A stretch of DNA of 64,000 bases, taken from the NCBI GenBank assembly GCA_947172415.1, contig OX359192.1, forward strand, positions 3,784,501-3,848,500, written 5' to 3'. This document shows, one piece after another, positions 51,985-63,907 of the stretch. The notes beneath the pieces were generated by a model. It saw nothing but the letters and a program-made list of their open reading frames with translations, had not been told where the DNA came from and did not search any database. The translations under genes and the position numbers were made by a program. The DNA comes from Chondrosia reniformis. Taxonomy: Eukaryota > Porifera > Demospongiae > Chondrillida > Chondrillidae. Position 1 is the first letter of the stretch, and each line of letters opens with the position of its first letter.

Positions 51985-52800
51985 TTATATATCTTATATA
52001 TTGCTTATATATGTAGAGTCAAAAGTGAGTGGTATATAAATAGGACTTCATTTACAACATCTATTGGGTGACCCACCGACCGATGGCGTTACGGATGACA
52101 TCGTCTTGATACAAGGTACGAGGATGCCCTGCTTCAATACCAGGTAGTTTCATGAAAAAAGAAAAAAAGCATATATCTTATATATGTATTTTATATCTTA
52201 TGTGTAATATATATTGCATATATTTTATATGCATATTATATATCTTATATATGGCATATATATGTAGAGTCAAAAGAGAGTGGTATATAAATAGGACTTC
52301 GTTTATAACATATTTTGGGTGACCCATGTGACCGATAGTGTTACGGATCACATCGTCTGGTTACAAGGTACGAGGATGCCCTGGTTCAATACCAGGTTGG
52401 GTCCTTAAAAAAGAAAAAGATACATACATCTTATATGTATTATATATCTTATATGTAATATATATGGTAAATATCTTAAATGCATATTATATATCTTAAA
52501 TATTGCATATATATGTAGAGTCAAAAGTGAGTGGTATATAAATAGTGCTTCATTTACAACATCTATTGGGTGACCCACCGACCGATGTTATTACGGATGA
52601 CATCGTCTGGATACAAGGTACGAGGATGCCCTGCTTCAATACCCGGTAGTTTCCTGTAAAACGAAAAAAAAAGCATACATCTTATATATGTATTATATAT
52701 CTTATATGTAATGTATTTTGAATATATCTTATATGCATATTTTTTATCTTTTATATTGCATATAAATATAGAATTAAAGTGAGTGGTATATAAATAGGAT
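51985..52800 (+). repeat. Satellite array, about 3 monomers, plus orientation
   Basis: The motif order GAGTCAAAAGTGAGTGG, TATATAAATAGGACTTC, CATCGTCTGGATACAAGG now reads on plus. Monomers here are more diverged than elsewhere (for example GGTAGTTTCCTG in place of GGTTGGGTCCTG), as expected near an array edge. It ends at about 52800 after TATATAAATAGGA. Confidence 0.92.
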
Positions 52801-52947
52801 TTTGATCAGAAATAATCACTGGAACGTATTACGCCATACCAGCCAAGTGACCGAAGTCTGATCTTGGCTGGGGGACCGAAGTCCTATTAAGTTGGCAACC
52901 AGTGATCGCCTCCCAGTCATTCAAAGATGGAAAAAATTCATCAAAGA

Positions 52948-52992
52948 ACCACAGACAGCTGTTTCGCCCTCATTTGGGCTCATCAGTGTGGT
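52948..52992 (-). ncRNA. Type I hammerhead ribozyme, unit 1
   Basis: Minus strand: stem I ACCACA, core CTGATGA, stem II GCCC-AAATGA-GGGC, GAA, stem III ACAG/CTGT with no loop nucleotides, cleavage triplet GTC, then stem I TGTGGT. Every conserved core position matches the hammerhead consensus, and all three stems are fully paired. Cleavage would fall after the C at 52954, counted on the minus strand. Confidence 0.88.
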
Positions 52993-53306
52993 ACACTTCA
53001 ATGATGGTAAATTGGATGACTGCCCTCACTTATAAATCCACCACAAGTGAAACCCTTGTGGTTTCATTTTAAGTGAGGATGGAGGCTACAGTCTAAGTGA
53101 GACTGAACACTCAAAATGATAAAGGGAGTTAATTGCACTAAGCCTGTGCAAAGGCTAAAATGATCAGAAATAATGAATGGAACGTATTACGCCATACCAG
53201 CCAAGTGACCGAAGTCTGATCTTGGCTGGGGGACCGAAGTCCTATTAAGTTGGCAACCAGTGATGGCCTCCCAGTCATCCAAAGATGGAAAAAAATTCAT
53301 CAAAAA

Positions 53307-53351
53307 ACCACAGACAGCTGTTTCGCCCTCATTTGGGCTCATCAGTGTGGT
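53307..53351 (-). ncRNA. Type I hammerhead ribozyme, unit 2
   Basis: Identical in core and stems to the unit 1 ribozyme, 359 bp downstream. Confidence 0.88.
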
Positions 53352-53665
53352 ACACTTCAATGATGGTAAATTGGATGACTGCCCTCACTTATAAATCCAC
53401 CACAAGTGAAACACTTGTGGTTTCATTTTAAGTGAGGATGGAGGCTACAGTCTAAGTGAGACTGAGCACTCAAAATGATAAAGGGAGTTAATTGCACTAA
53501 GCCTGTGCAAAGGCTAAAATGATCAGAAATAATGAATGGAACGTATTACGCCATACCAGCCAAGTGACCGAAGTCTGATCTTGGCTGGGGGACCGAAGTC
53601 CTATTAAGTTGGCAACCAGTGATGGCCTCCCAGTTATCCAAAGATGGAAAAAAATTCATCAAAAA

Positions 53666-53710
53666 ACCACAGACAGCTGTTTCGCCCTCATTTGGGCTCA
53701 TCAGTGTGGT
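53666..53710 (-). ncRNA. Type I hammerhead ribozyme, unit 3
   Basis: Identical in core and stems to unit 1, again at 359-bp spacing. Confidence 0.88.
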
Positions 53711-54024
53711 ACACTTCAATGATGGTAAATTGGATGACTGCCCTCACTTATAAATCCACCACAAGTGAAACACTTGTGGTTTCATTTTAAGTGAGGATGG
53801 AGGCTACAGTCTAAGTGAGACTGAGCACTCAAAATGATAAAGGGAGTTAATTGTACTAAGCCTGTGCAAAGGCTAAAATGATCAGAAATAAAAACTGGAA
53901 CGTATTACGCCATACCAGCCAAGTGACCGAAGTCTGATCTTGGCTGGGGGACCGAAGTCCTATTAAGTTGGCAACCAGTGATGGCCTCCCAGTCATCCAA
54001 AGATGGAAAAAAATTCATCAAAAA

Positions 54025-54069
54025 ACCACAGACAGCTGTTTCGCCCTCATTTGGGCTCATCAGTGTGGT
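54025..54069 (-). ncRNA. Type I hammerhead ribozyme, unit 4
   Basis: Identical in core and stems to unit 1, again at 359-bp spacing. Confidence 0.88.
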
Positions 54070-54383
54070 ACACTTCAATGATGGTAAATTGGATGACTGC
54101 CCTCACTTATAAATCCACCACAAGTGAAACACTTGTGGTTTCATTTTAAGTGAGGATGGAGGCTACAGTCTAAGTGAGACTGAGCACTCACAATGACAAA
54201 GGGAGTTAATTGCACTAAGCCTGTGCAAAGGCTAAAATGATCAGAAATAATCACTGGAAAGTATTATGCCATACCAGCCAAGTGACCGAAGTCTGATCTT
54301 GGCTGGGGGACCGAAGTTCTATTAAGTTGGCAACCAGTGATCGCCTCCCAGTCATCCAAAGATGGAAAAAAAATCATCAAAGA

Positions 54384-54420
54384 ACCACAGACAGCTGTTT
54401 CGCCCTCATTTGAGCTCATC
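54384..54420 (-). ncRNA. Broken hammerhead, unit 5
   Basis: The stem III, GAA and one side of stem II remain. Stem II carries a mismatch (GCTC against GGGC), and the stem I/CTGATGA side is cut by the junction to satellite (TCATC then ATGTGGG). It should be inactive. Confidence 0.75.
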
Positions 54421-57314
54421 ATGTGGGTTCCACAATATATGTTGTAAATGAAGTCCTATTTATTTACCACTCAGTTTTGACTCTACATATATATGAAATA
54501 TATAAGATATGTAATATGCATATAAGATATATACAATATATATTATATATAGGATATATTAGACATATATAAGATGTAAGCTTTTTTTCTTTATTCAGGA
54601 TCCCACCTGGTATTGAACCAGGGCATCCTCATAACTTGTATCCAGATGATGTCATACGCACCACCATCGGTCACATGGGTCACCCAATATATGTTGTAAA
54701 TGAAGTCCTATTTATATACCACTCACTTTTGACTACGTATATATGCAATATATAAGATATATAATATATAATATGCATATAAGATATAAACATTATATAT
54801 TACGTATAAGATGTATAATACATATATAAGATGTATGCTTTTTTCTTTTTCAGGACCCAAACTTGTATTGAACCAGGGCATCCTCGTACCTTGTATCCAG
54901 ACGATGTCATCCATAACACCATTGGTCACGTGGGTCACCCAATATATGTTGTAAATGAAATCCTATTTATACACCACTCACTTTTGACTACGTATATATG
55001 CAATATATAAGATATATAATATAAAATATGCATATAAGATATATTCAATATATATTACATAAAGATATATAATACATATATAAGATGTATGCTTTTTTTT
55101 CTTTTTTCAGGAAACCACCTGGTATTGAAGCAGGGCATCCTCGTACCTTGTATCCAGACGATGTCATCCGTAACACCAAAGGTTACGTGGGTCACCCAAT
55201 ATATGTTGTAAATGCAGTTTTATTTACATACCACTCACTTTTGACTCTATATATATATGCAATATATAAGATATATAATATGCATATAAGATATATACAA
55301 TATATATTACGTATGAAATATATAATACATATATAAGATATATGCTCTTTTTTTAAGGACCCAACCTGGTGTTGAACCAGGGAATCCTTCTACCTTGTAT
55401 CCAGACGATGTCATCCGTAACACCATCGCTCACGTGGGTCACCCAATATATGTTATAAATGAAGTCCTATTTATATGCTAATCACTTTTGACTCTACATA
55501 TTTATGCCATATATAACATGTATTATAAACATATAAGATATTTACAATATATATTACATATAAGATATATAATACATATATAAGATGTATGCTTTTTTTC
55601 TTTTTCAGGACCCAACCTGGTATTGAACGAGGGCATCCTCGTACCTTGTATCCAGACGATGTCATCCGTAACACCAACGGTTACGTGGGTCACCCAATAT
55701 ATGTTGTAAATGAAGTTTTATTTACATACCACTCAGTTTTGACTCTACATATATATGCAATATATAAGATATATAATATGCATATAAGATATATACAATA
55801 TATATTACATATAAGACATATAATACATATATAAGATGTGTTTTTTCCTTTTTCAGGACCCAACCTGGTATTGAACCAGGGCATCCTCGTACCTTGTATC
55901 CAGACGATGTCATCCGTAACACCATCGGTAACGTTGGTTACCCAATATACTTTGTAAATGTAGTACTTTTATATACCACTCACTTTTGACTCTACATATA
56001 TATGCAATATATAAGATATATAATATGCATATAAGATATATACAATATATATTACATATAAGATATAAAATACATATATAAGATGTGTTTTTTCCTTTTT
56101 CAGGACCCAACCTGGTATTGAAACAGGGCATCCTCGTACCTTGTATCCAGACGATGTCATCCGTAACACCATCGGTCACGTGGGTCACCCAATATATGTT
56201 GTAAATGAATTCCTATTCATATACCACTCACTTTTGATTCTACATATATATGCAATATATAAGATATATAATATGCATATAGATATATACAATATATATT
56301 TTATACAATATATATAATACATATATAAGATGTATGCTCGTTTTTCTTTTTTCAGGTGACCCAACCTGGTATTGAACCAGGGCATCCTCGTACCTTGTAT
56401 CCAGACCATGTCATCCGTAACACCATCGGTCATGTGGGTCACCCATTATATGTTGTAAATGAAGTCCTATTTATAAACCACTCACTTTTGACTCTACCTA
56501 TATATGCAATATATAAGATATATAATATGCATATAAGATCTCTACAATATATATTACATATAAGATATATAATACATAAATAAGATGTATCCTTTTTTTT
56601 TTCAGGACCCAACCTGGTATTGAACCAGGGCATCCTCAAACTTTTATCCAGACGATGTCATCCGTAACAATATCGGTCATGTGAGTTCCACAATATATGT
56701 TGTAAATGAAGTCCCATTTATATACCACTCACTTTTGACTCTACATATATATGCAATATATAAGTTATATAACATGCATTTAAGATATATAAAATATATA
56801 TTACATATAAGATATATAATATGCATTTAAGATATATACAATATATATTACATATAAGATATATAATACATATATAAGATGTATGCTTTTTTCTTTTTTC
56901 AGGACCCAACCTGGTATTGAACCAGGGCATCCTCCTACCCCATATCCAGACGATTTCATCCGTAACACCATCGGTCACGTCAGTTCCACAATATATGTTG
57001 TAAATGATGTCCTATTTAGATATCACTCACTTTTGACTCTACATATATATGCAATATATAAGATATATAATATGGATATTAGATATATACAATATATATT
57101 ACATATAAGTTATATAATACATATATAAGATGTATGCTTTTTTCTTTTTTAGGACCCAACCTGGTAGTGAACCAGGGCATCCTCGTACCTTGTATCCAGA
57201 CGATGTCATCCATAACACCATCGGTCACGTGTGTCACCCAATATACTTTTTAAATGAAGTCCTTTTATATACCACTCACCTTTGACTCTACATATATATG
57301 CAATATATAAGATA
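54421..57314 (-). repeat. Satellite array, about 11 monomers, minus orientation
   Basis: Resumes within the CACATGGGTTCCACAATAT block. Several monomers carry GGGTCACCCAATATATG, which gives the best acceptor-stem pairing of the tRNA-like block. It ends at ATATATAAGATA, where CACTGCAAAAG of the EnSpm element begins. Confidence 0.93.
56358..56440 (-). other. Representative tRNA-like block of the satellite monomer
   Basis: On the minus strand the block of about 83 nt starts GACCCAC and ends TTGGGTC, giving 6 of 7 acceptor pairs. A D-arm follows: CCG, loop ATGGTGTTA with the GG pair and flanking A residues, CGG. The T-arm is CCTGG, 7-nt loop TTCAATA, CCAGG, matching the tRNA T-loop and the B-box pattern GWTCRANNC. 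The A-box region (TGACCGATGG in other copies) is close to the class II tRNA form TGGCCGAGTGG. No convincing anticodon stem is present, so this is not a working tRNA. A tRNA-derived, SINE-like origin is inferred. Confidence 0.55.
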
Positions 57315-57490
57315 CACTGCAAAAGTATCTCCAAAATACAATTTGGATACTCAGTTGGATACTATGAGTATTCAGGAAATATTCAAGGTGGGATACTGGT
57401 AAGTATACAATTTGGATTGAACCCCCTAATATTCAACATTGTATATGGCAGTATCCAAGAGTAATGAATATCTTTAGGAAACTATGAATA
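57315..57490 (+). repeat. EnSpm left terminus with subterminal repeats
   Basis: The CACTG end is followed by GTATCTCC, TTGGATACT (twice), GGGATACTGG and AGTATCCAAG, direct and inverted copies of a GGATACT core. Subterminal repeats of this kind are the usual transposase-binding array of CACTA elements. Confidence 0.7.
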
Positions 57491-57938
57491 TTATTAGCTA
57501 TACGTCCCTATCATAACTGATGTACATGTATATACACTGGCCAATGACATGCATATTCATGATCTATGTACTTATTTATATAATGATAATACATTATTCA
57601 TGATGTATGTAGTTTAATTAATATTATTGTACTTATAATTTAATTTGTTTCATCATTGTTCATGAAAGAAAATCATTATTGTTACAAAATTACATAAATA
57701 TTAATAAAATAAGTCAACTTAATAAATTAAGTTCAAAATGAGCAAATGTAATTTAAATGCTAAACCAGATCTAGAGAACTTGAAGAAGATGCATGCATAT
57801 GGGTTAACACAGCTATCTACTTACCTGATTCATAATATGCAATATTGCCTCATTATCACCTAAAAAGAACAAGTATAATAGGTAAGATCTAGAGTTAAGC
57901 AACTTCAAAATTACTACACATAATACGTATATTCATAC

Positions 57939-59235
57939 CTAATCATTTCTTATGGCCCACTCTGGTGCATCAATAGGAGGCTTTCGATCCGAATTCTCTC
58001 CTTCTCTTCTTTGCTTCTTTTCTTGAGGCATAAAACCAGAGGCTCTTTCTCGGTAGGATCTATCCAGGTCTGCTTCACCAATAATTGTATTTAATTCTTT
58101 AAAGGGAACAATGTATTATAATATATGTTAAGCATTCCGGAAATTATTAACACACCCTCAGATCTCCATGACAATCGATGCTCAACCAATGTGCCATCTT
58201 CATCTGATGACTCGTCAGTCATAAAGGCTGGACTCAATTTCTCCCACTTGTTAATATTTTCATGGCTGATCACAGCAGTCCTTTGTACCCAAAGCTGCGT
58301 ACAAAACAAAATGAACAAATATAATTTGAACACCAAATGTTAAGATGCAAAAATATCAATCTGGTTTCAGCAAAACATTTACTAACCCTGTGTTTTCGAG
58401 ATGTTTTCCTCTTCCTGCTCATAGTAGAGCTCTTATCTTCCTCTGAAAGAAGATCTTTTCTTCTTGAGGATTCATACAACCTGACAACTGCCCCTATAAA
58501 AGCACACTTTACAAAGTAATATCATTTTACATGCACAACTGCATGGCTCAAAATCATGAGATTTTGAAACTTACTTTTAACCTTGGAAGGTGATATGGAA
58601 TCATCTGCCTGAACAACAGCTGTGTTTAATTTCTTTTTTGCCTTCATATTTTGGCTGCTAACAGAACTGCAAAGAAAAAGAAATATATGACATGACAAAC
58701 CAGACACCTGCTCAAATTATCACATGTAGGGATTGGAAAGCCATACAAAACCTATACGTAGCTATTAGCAGAACAAAGCAAATGAAAAATTAAAGTTTCA
58801 TCGTAAAACTCACGGCTCAGACACGTTAAATTGATCTTCACAATCGAAGTTTTCATAAGTTGACTTCACAAGATTCTAAAGAGAAATGAAATTCCAAGCA
58901 GACTTTGGACAGAATTCAAACATAATGGTAATATAAAGACACTTTTAAAACAATCTTACAGTTATCTTCCTTGGCAAGCGTACTGCAGCTGTCTTGTTTA
59001 TTTGGGAGTTAGGAACAGAACATTCTCTAACTTTGGCCAACTGCTCTTCAAAGTTATCAACTTTTTTCTCTAAGAGTACAAACTTGGCTTCAAACTCATC
59101 CAATCTTCTGTTGAGAGACTCTATCTCTGTTTGAGCTGTGGCTACCAAATCTTCTACACTTTGTAATCGATTGTGACTTGTCATGGATGGAGGAACCTGT
59201 ACTGGCACAGAACCATAAAAGGAACCAGCGGACAT
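57939..59235 (-). CDS. Six-exon companion gene of the EnSpm element, coiled-coil protein (277 aa)
   Basis: I read six exons by GT/AG signals and phase: 59235-58960, 58875-58814, 58666-58575, 58493-58387, 58294-58156 and 58096-57939. Donors include GTAAGA, GTGAGT, GTAAGT, GTTAGT and GTGTGT. The total is 834 nt, exactly 278 codons with the TAG stop, and all phases agree. An upstream in-frame ATG at 59262 would add nine residues. Exon 1 encodes a coiled coil (heptads around IESLNRRLDEFEAKFVLLEK). Exon 4 is basic (MSRKRKTSRKHR). Exons 5-6 hold LSPAFMTDESSDEDGT, LSWRSE, LNTIIGEADLD and SDRKPPIDAPEWAI, a conserved-looking block I believe recurs in uncharacterised animal proteins. Nuclear localisation is likely from the basic stretch. 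It may act as the element's second protein, comparable in position to the DNA-binding TnpA of plant Spm; that role is inferred. Confidence 0.75.
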
Positions 59236-59262
59236 CTTACAGTTAAAAGTAGCTGAACACAC

Positions 59263-59609
59263 GAATGAAAATAGCGATTTTAGAAGTCTAAAATGTTAAG
59301 CCTATCTTTGCATATATACCCATCTAATACTAAAAATAGATATTACAAAACACTGAAGCAGCAGATGGTTGCAATGAATCATGCTAACCTATAGTGGAAG
59401 TGACTATTACTAACCTAAAAACAGTCCTAATTGAATATACATAAGGCTGTGTAAACAATGAGTAATGCATATATAATCTATACTCTTTTAGTAACATTAC
59501 TTGCAATTAAAATGCAGCAGAATGTACGTATGTGACTCTAAAAGTTACTAAACAAACTTGTTCCCTATATAAAGCACTAGTTTAACTGCTCTCTAAGTAG
59601 GAAATTGAA
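59263..59609. promoter_or_regulatory. Shared divergent promoter region with TATA box for the transposase gene
   Basis: About 350 bp separate the two divergent genes of the EnSpm element. TATATAAAG at 59566-59574 lies about 36-44 bp before the transposase ATG at 59610, giving a short leader. I see no equally clear TATA box for the minus-strand gene. Confidence 0.6.
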
Positions 59610-62600
59610 ATGAGCTGCATAGCTGATCATGACTTACCCAAGAGTAAGAGGCCAAAGCCTAGCCTCTGTCCCTGCTGCAATCGACTGGTATCTAAAAGTA
59701 CCATCAAGAGACACAAAAACCTATCTAAACTAAAGAATAGAGGACAAAACCAAGCGGAACCACATGCAAGTTCCTCTCAAGTTGTGCATAGGATCCAGGA
59801 AGACAGTTGTAATAGTGCAGAAGAATCAGATATAGATATGCCGTTTGATTGTGTTTCCTTGGAATATTCAACTGAAGGTGAACTGAATACTGTTTTTAGT
59901 GAAGAGGAGGAGGATGTATGTTATTACTAGTAACACAATCATTTCTATCAATTTTGATATATCAACTGATTCTACATAATTATATAGGAAATAAATGAAG
60001 AAGTTACAGTGGCAGATTGTATATCAGAGAGGACACTTAATGAGCAGATGGAATCACTGGCAGAAATACTTCCACCAATTGAGAGTAATATTGATGATTA
60101 TGGCGAAAGTGATAGAGACAAGGTAGAGAACTTCTCACTATCATCCCCTGAGATGTAATATATATATATATACAATCAATGACCAACCAACCTTTTACGC
60201 AGAGAGACAAAAATATCTATGTACATTTGCTCACTAGGTTAAAAGACTATTGAAAGAATGGTCTTGATAGAGTAATATATACACAGCCCAATTGCAAGTT
60301 GTATTGAAACTACAAAATCTACTCTCTTGTAGGAAACCCATTCCCAGTCTACCACACCAACAGAAAACGTTCAGGAAAAGGCAACCAATATTTTTCAAGA
60401 AATAGCTATCTTCATTTTGATGTTTCATGTACACCACAACATTTCCGAAAATGCCACCAATGCACTTGTCAACTTTCTAAAGGGTCTCATGGAATCGATA
60501 GCATCCTCAAAAATGATGCATGAAGAGATAAAAATATTATCACAACTTATTCCTAGAAATTCTTCAACCTTAATAAAAAATCTGGACTTAAATACTGAGA
60601 TCAAGAGAAAAATCTCATGCCCATAATGTCACCAACTATATGACTATAGTGGTACAAGGCCAATTAGAGGATTGAATTGTACTTTTGTTAAATATCCAAA
60701 CCACCGGCAGCAAAACTTAGAAAAACCTGTGATCAACCCCTGTTGAATGAAGTACAAAAAGGTGAAAAGCTGTTCTATCAACCGAAGTGCTTTTACATAT
60801 ATCAGCTACTTGCAGATACTCTTGAAAACGTGATTAAGAGACCAGGGTTTTTGAAATTACGTAATTCGTGGAAAAACAGAAACAAACATCCTAGACTTCT
60901 TGGTGATATATATGATGGTACAATATGGAAAAATTTAATACAGTGGATGGAAGGTCTTTTCTCAAAGATCCAAATAATTTAGCCCTTATGATGAATGTTG
61001 ATTGGTTTCAACCTTACAAACGAAGTCCATACAGTATTGGAGTAATCTACTTTGCAATCCTCAATTTGCCTAGACATCTCCGCTTCAAACCGAAAAATGT
61101 TATTACATATTCTGTTATACCTGGACCAAATGAGCCTAAAGGAGTAATGAATAGCTACTTAAAAATACTTGTAGAAGAGCTTAAGCAACTATGGCAAGCA
61201 GTATATCTATCTGGCACTGGTGTTTTCACACAAGTAAGAATTCGTGCAGCAGTTGTTTTGGTCGCTTGTGATACACCAGCAACAAGAAAAGTTTTAGGAT
61301 TCACCTCTCACAATTCCATCAAGGGTTGTTCTAAGTGCCTTATTTCAATGAGAAATGCTCGTAGCCAGGAACATATGACTAAAGGAAATGACTTCGAAAA
61401 TGAAGGCAGTTCTGATGAATCAAATGAAGATGAAAGTGATGCCATGTTCTCTAATGAATATTGTCAAAAATATATTGATTCTAGCACCTGGCCGGTCAGA
61501 GATTCTAGTCAACATAAAGAGATTGTGTATTTACACCAACAATGCAAAACAAAACAGGAGGAAAAGGAAATAGAGAAGAAGTACGGCATTAAGTATTCTG
61601 TTATGAACGAACTACCTTACTTTGACTGTGTTGGACTTCATACAATTGATCCTATGCACAATCTGCTGCTTGGTATTTCAAAGCTTATGATGAAGACATG
61701 GAAAGAAATTGGTTACTTGAAGGACACTACCTTTAAGGAAATCCAGGAGGAAGTAAATGCCTTCACATTACCTCAGTTTGAGGGAAGAATTCCTAGAAAA
61801 ATAGGATCACAATTTATGGGGTTTACAGCAGATCAATGGAGAAGTTGGACTACCATTTTTTCTTTACCAGTTATGAAATTAGAACTTCCCGAAAACGATT
61901 ATAACTGCTGGGCATATTTTGTATTTGGCTTGCTGCATGTTATGTACTAAAACCATCTCAGAAGAAGAAGTAGCACAAGCTCATGTTTTACTTCTTAGGT
62001 TTCTTGAATGCTATTTGAAGCTTTATAAAGAGGAAAGGCTCGTTCCTAATCTACACCTAATGCTTCATCTTAAGGAGTGCATGTTAACGTTTGGCCCTAC
62101 ATACTCAATATGGCTATTTAGCTTTGAAAGAATGAATGGACTATTAGGATCAATTCCAACAAACAACAAGTACATTGAGGAACAGTTTTTCCATAGGTTT
62201 CTTTTAACTCAACGCATAACCTGGAAAAAAGAAACATTTGAGACAAAGACAATAGCTAAAGATGACAAAGAAAGCACACTTCTTGACACAAATCAACCTG
62301 AAAATAGCAGGAGTGTATTAATAATGACGGCTTGGGAGGAGCATGGTATACAATCACTAGTTAACCAGGAAAACCTAGCAAAACATCTGAAACTCTGCTT
62401 GCAAATACCAATAGTGGTTGATCATCAAGAAAAGCATTTGCAGTTCTATACCCTTGAGGAAAAAGAAAGACAAGACATTATCAAAACAATGGGAGAAGGT
62501 TATAGCAGGATTATAGTTGCCCAGGAGATTAGAGAAATAACCATTGGAAATAACTCATTTTCTCCATTAAGTGACAGGAAGTCTTGGGTTTTGGCATTCA

Positions 62601-62987
62601 AGAAAAAAATGGTGAAGGTGACTATGAAATTGAAGCTTCATTAGGACAAATAGTCAAGATATTAAAGGTCACACTGGAAACTGTAGATTCCACTGCAAAG
62701 TCATTCTTTCTAATACACCTGCTCTGGTTTCAAAGACACCCAAACAAATATTATCTACCTTCTCCCTGTGGTTTGTGAAATTCAACTACTGACTCCAACT
62801 CCTTCATCCCGATACAATTTATTATATGTCCAACTGCAATTAAACCTACAGAGGTAACATTAGGAGGAATGAAAGAAGATGCTATAGTGGCAGTACCACT
62901 TCCAACTTTAGCAATAGCTCTACCAACGCCATCATTTCACATAATGGCAAGCATTGGACACTTTGACTCTTATATACAGAAAGATTG
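59610..62987 (+). pseudogene. Decayed TNP2-type EnSpm/CACTA transposase gene
   Basis: Exons 59610-59915, 59988-60122 and 60333 onward join in phase 0 (donors GTATGT and GTAGAG; acceptors TATATAG and TTGTAG). Exon 1 has a CPCC-x(12)-H zinc-like start (CPCCNRLVSKSTIKRHK) and an acidic stretch. Then come RPGFLKLRNSW and DIYDGTIW (60743-60982). The 60925-61950 part, numbered from its ATG, has NVDWFQP (24-30), IPGPNEP (65-71), CDTPATRK (115-122), CSKC (135-138) and LHTIDPMHNLLLG (238-250). HLMLHLKECMLTFGP and WLFSFERMNG follow at 61919-62644. The gene is broken by a TAA at 60624-60626 and frame shifts near 60700-60740, 60930-60980, 61922-61926 and 62600-62640. A last open stretch (VTLGGMKEDAIVAVPLP) ends near 62987. 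The family assignment is firm; this copy should not make active transposase. Confidence 0.85.
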
Positions 62988-63907
62988 AACATGCATGCAT
63001 GTTAATTAAATATCTCATGATTTTTTCTGCAAATTATATTGTATATTGAATATTGTAATTATTAATTGTAACTACATATATATCTAGATGTACTTTATTG
63101 TGGGACCATTTGAGAATCTATAATATTCAAAGCCTTTACACCATAATTAAACTTATTCAACCCTACCCAAAGACGCAACATCTTGACAACTGAGATGGTC
63201 AATTGCATGGACACAACACCTGCTAAACAATCACACTTTACAGCCACACTGTCACAGACTAATATGTACGACATTACAATCAACCATCAACCTGCCCAAA
63301 GACGCAACATCTTGACAGGTGTTGCCCAAAGACGCAACATCTTGACAACTGAGATGGTCAATTGCCATGGAGGATTTAACTTAAATTATTGTCCTAATCT
63401 TAATATGCATTTGGTTACTAAAATGTCAAAAATGTCATCTGGAGTCCAACCAACCAATAACGCACTGTGAGACTGAAGTCTCTTTCAGTGATGATGAATG
63501 CAAGTATATACTCCCTCATCATTACAATAATTTTGCAACTTCACCTAAACCACTAAACAACAAATACATTGACAATGCAAAGTTGAGTAAAGATTGTTAC
63601 TATATTTAGAAAACATATACATCTTAATATACTTAAACCACAAAACCACAAGCATGAACCATCTAGTATGAGCAATGTATACAGTCATGCCTCTATTTTT
63701 AGCAGAGTCTGCAATTACAGAAGCTTCTAAACTTAGAAAACAATCTGGTATAAAAATTCCGAATATGGACCACTTTAAGATTCATAAGCATTTTTTTTTC
63801 ATTTTTGCCTATTGTGGAATATGGAAGAAAAATACAGTAGTGGTGTTACCGAGAGCAATACAAATCACACTAGTGAAACTAAAGGCAAAGCAACTCAACC
63901 AAATCTA
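62988..63907. other. EnSpm internal stretch with short direct repeats, no clear gene
   Basis: CCCAAAGACGCAACATCTTG occurs at about 63166, 63295 and 63324, and ACAACTGAGATGGTCAATTG follows the first and third copies. Open frames at 63183-63470 and 63675-63908 run through this repeated or AT-rich sequence and show no known motif. Confidence 0.5.

Larger units (their letters stand above)
52803..54420 (-). repeat. Tandem array of 359-bp hammerhead-ribozyme units, 4.5 copies
   Basis: Units start with TGATCAGAAATAA at 52803, 53161, 53520, 53879 and 54238. The fifth is truncated at 54420, inside its ribozyme. Copies are highly similar. Each unit carries a complete type I hammerhead on the minus strand, a TATA-like TTTATAAG about 48 nt upstream of it, a 9-bp hairpin CCACAAGTG/CACTTGTGG with loop AAA (perfect in copies 2-4), and a second stem CCAGCCAAG/CTTGGCTGG. 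No open frame of note is present. The layout resembles hammerhead satellites and retrozymes. Transcription would give unit-length 359-nt RNAs by self-cleavage; that is inferred. Confidence 0.9.

Noticed and set aside
456-57314. Functional tRNA genes in the satellite
   Set aside because: D-arm, T-arm and acceptor can pair, but no 5-bp anticodon stem with a 7-nt loop forms in the 33 nt between them; the block is described only as tRNA-like.
456-57314. CRISPR array or bacterial repeat system
   Set aside because: The repeats are about 250 bp, contiguous and without spacers; the window is eukaryotic by introns and transposon types.
9346-57314. Hammerhead ribozyme in the 250-bp satellite itself
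   Set aside because: No CTGATGA plus GAAA core occurs in proper order on either strand of the monomer; GATGAC and CTGGATAC are only superficial matches.
63183-63470. 95-codon plus-strand open frame
   Set aside because: It runs through three copies of a short direct repeat and has no recognisable domain.
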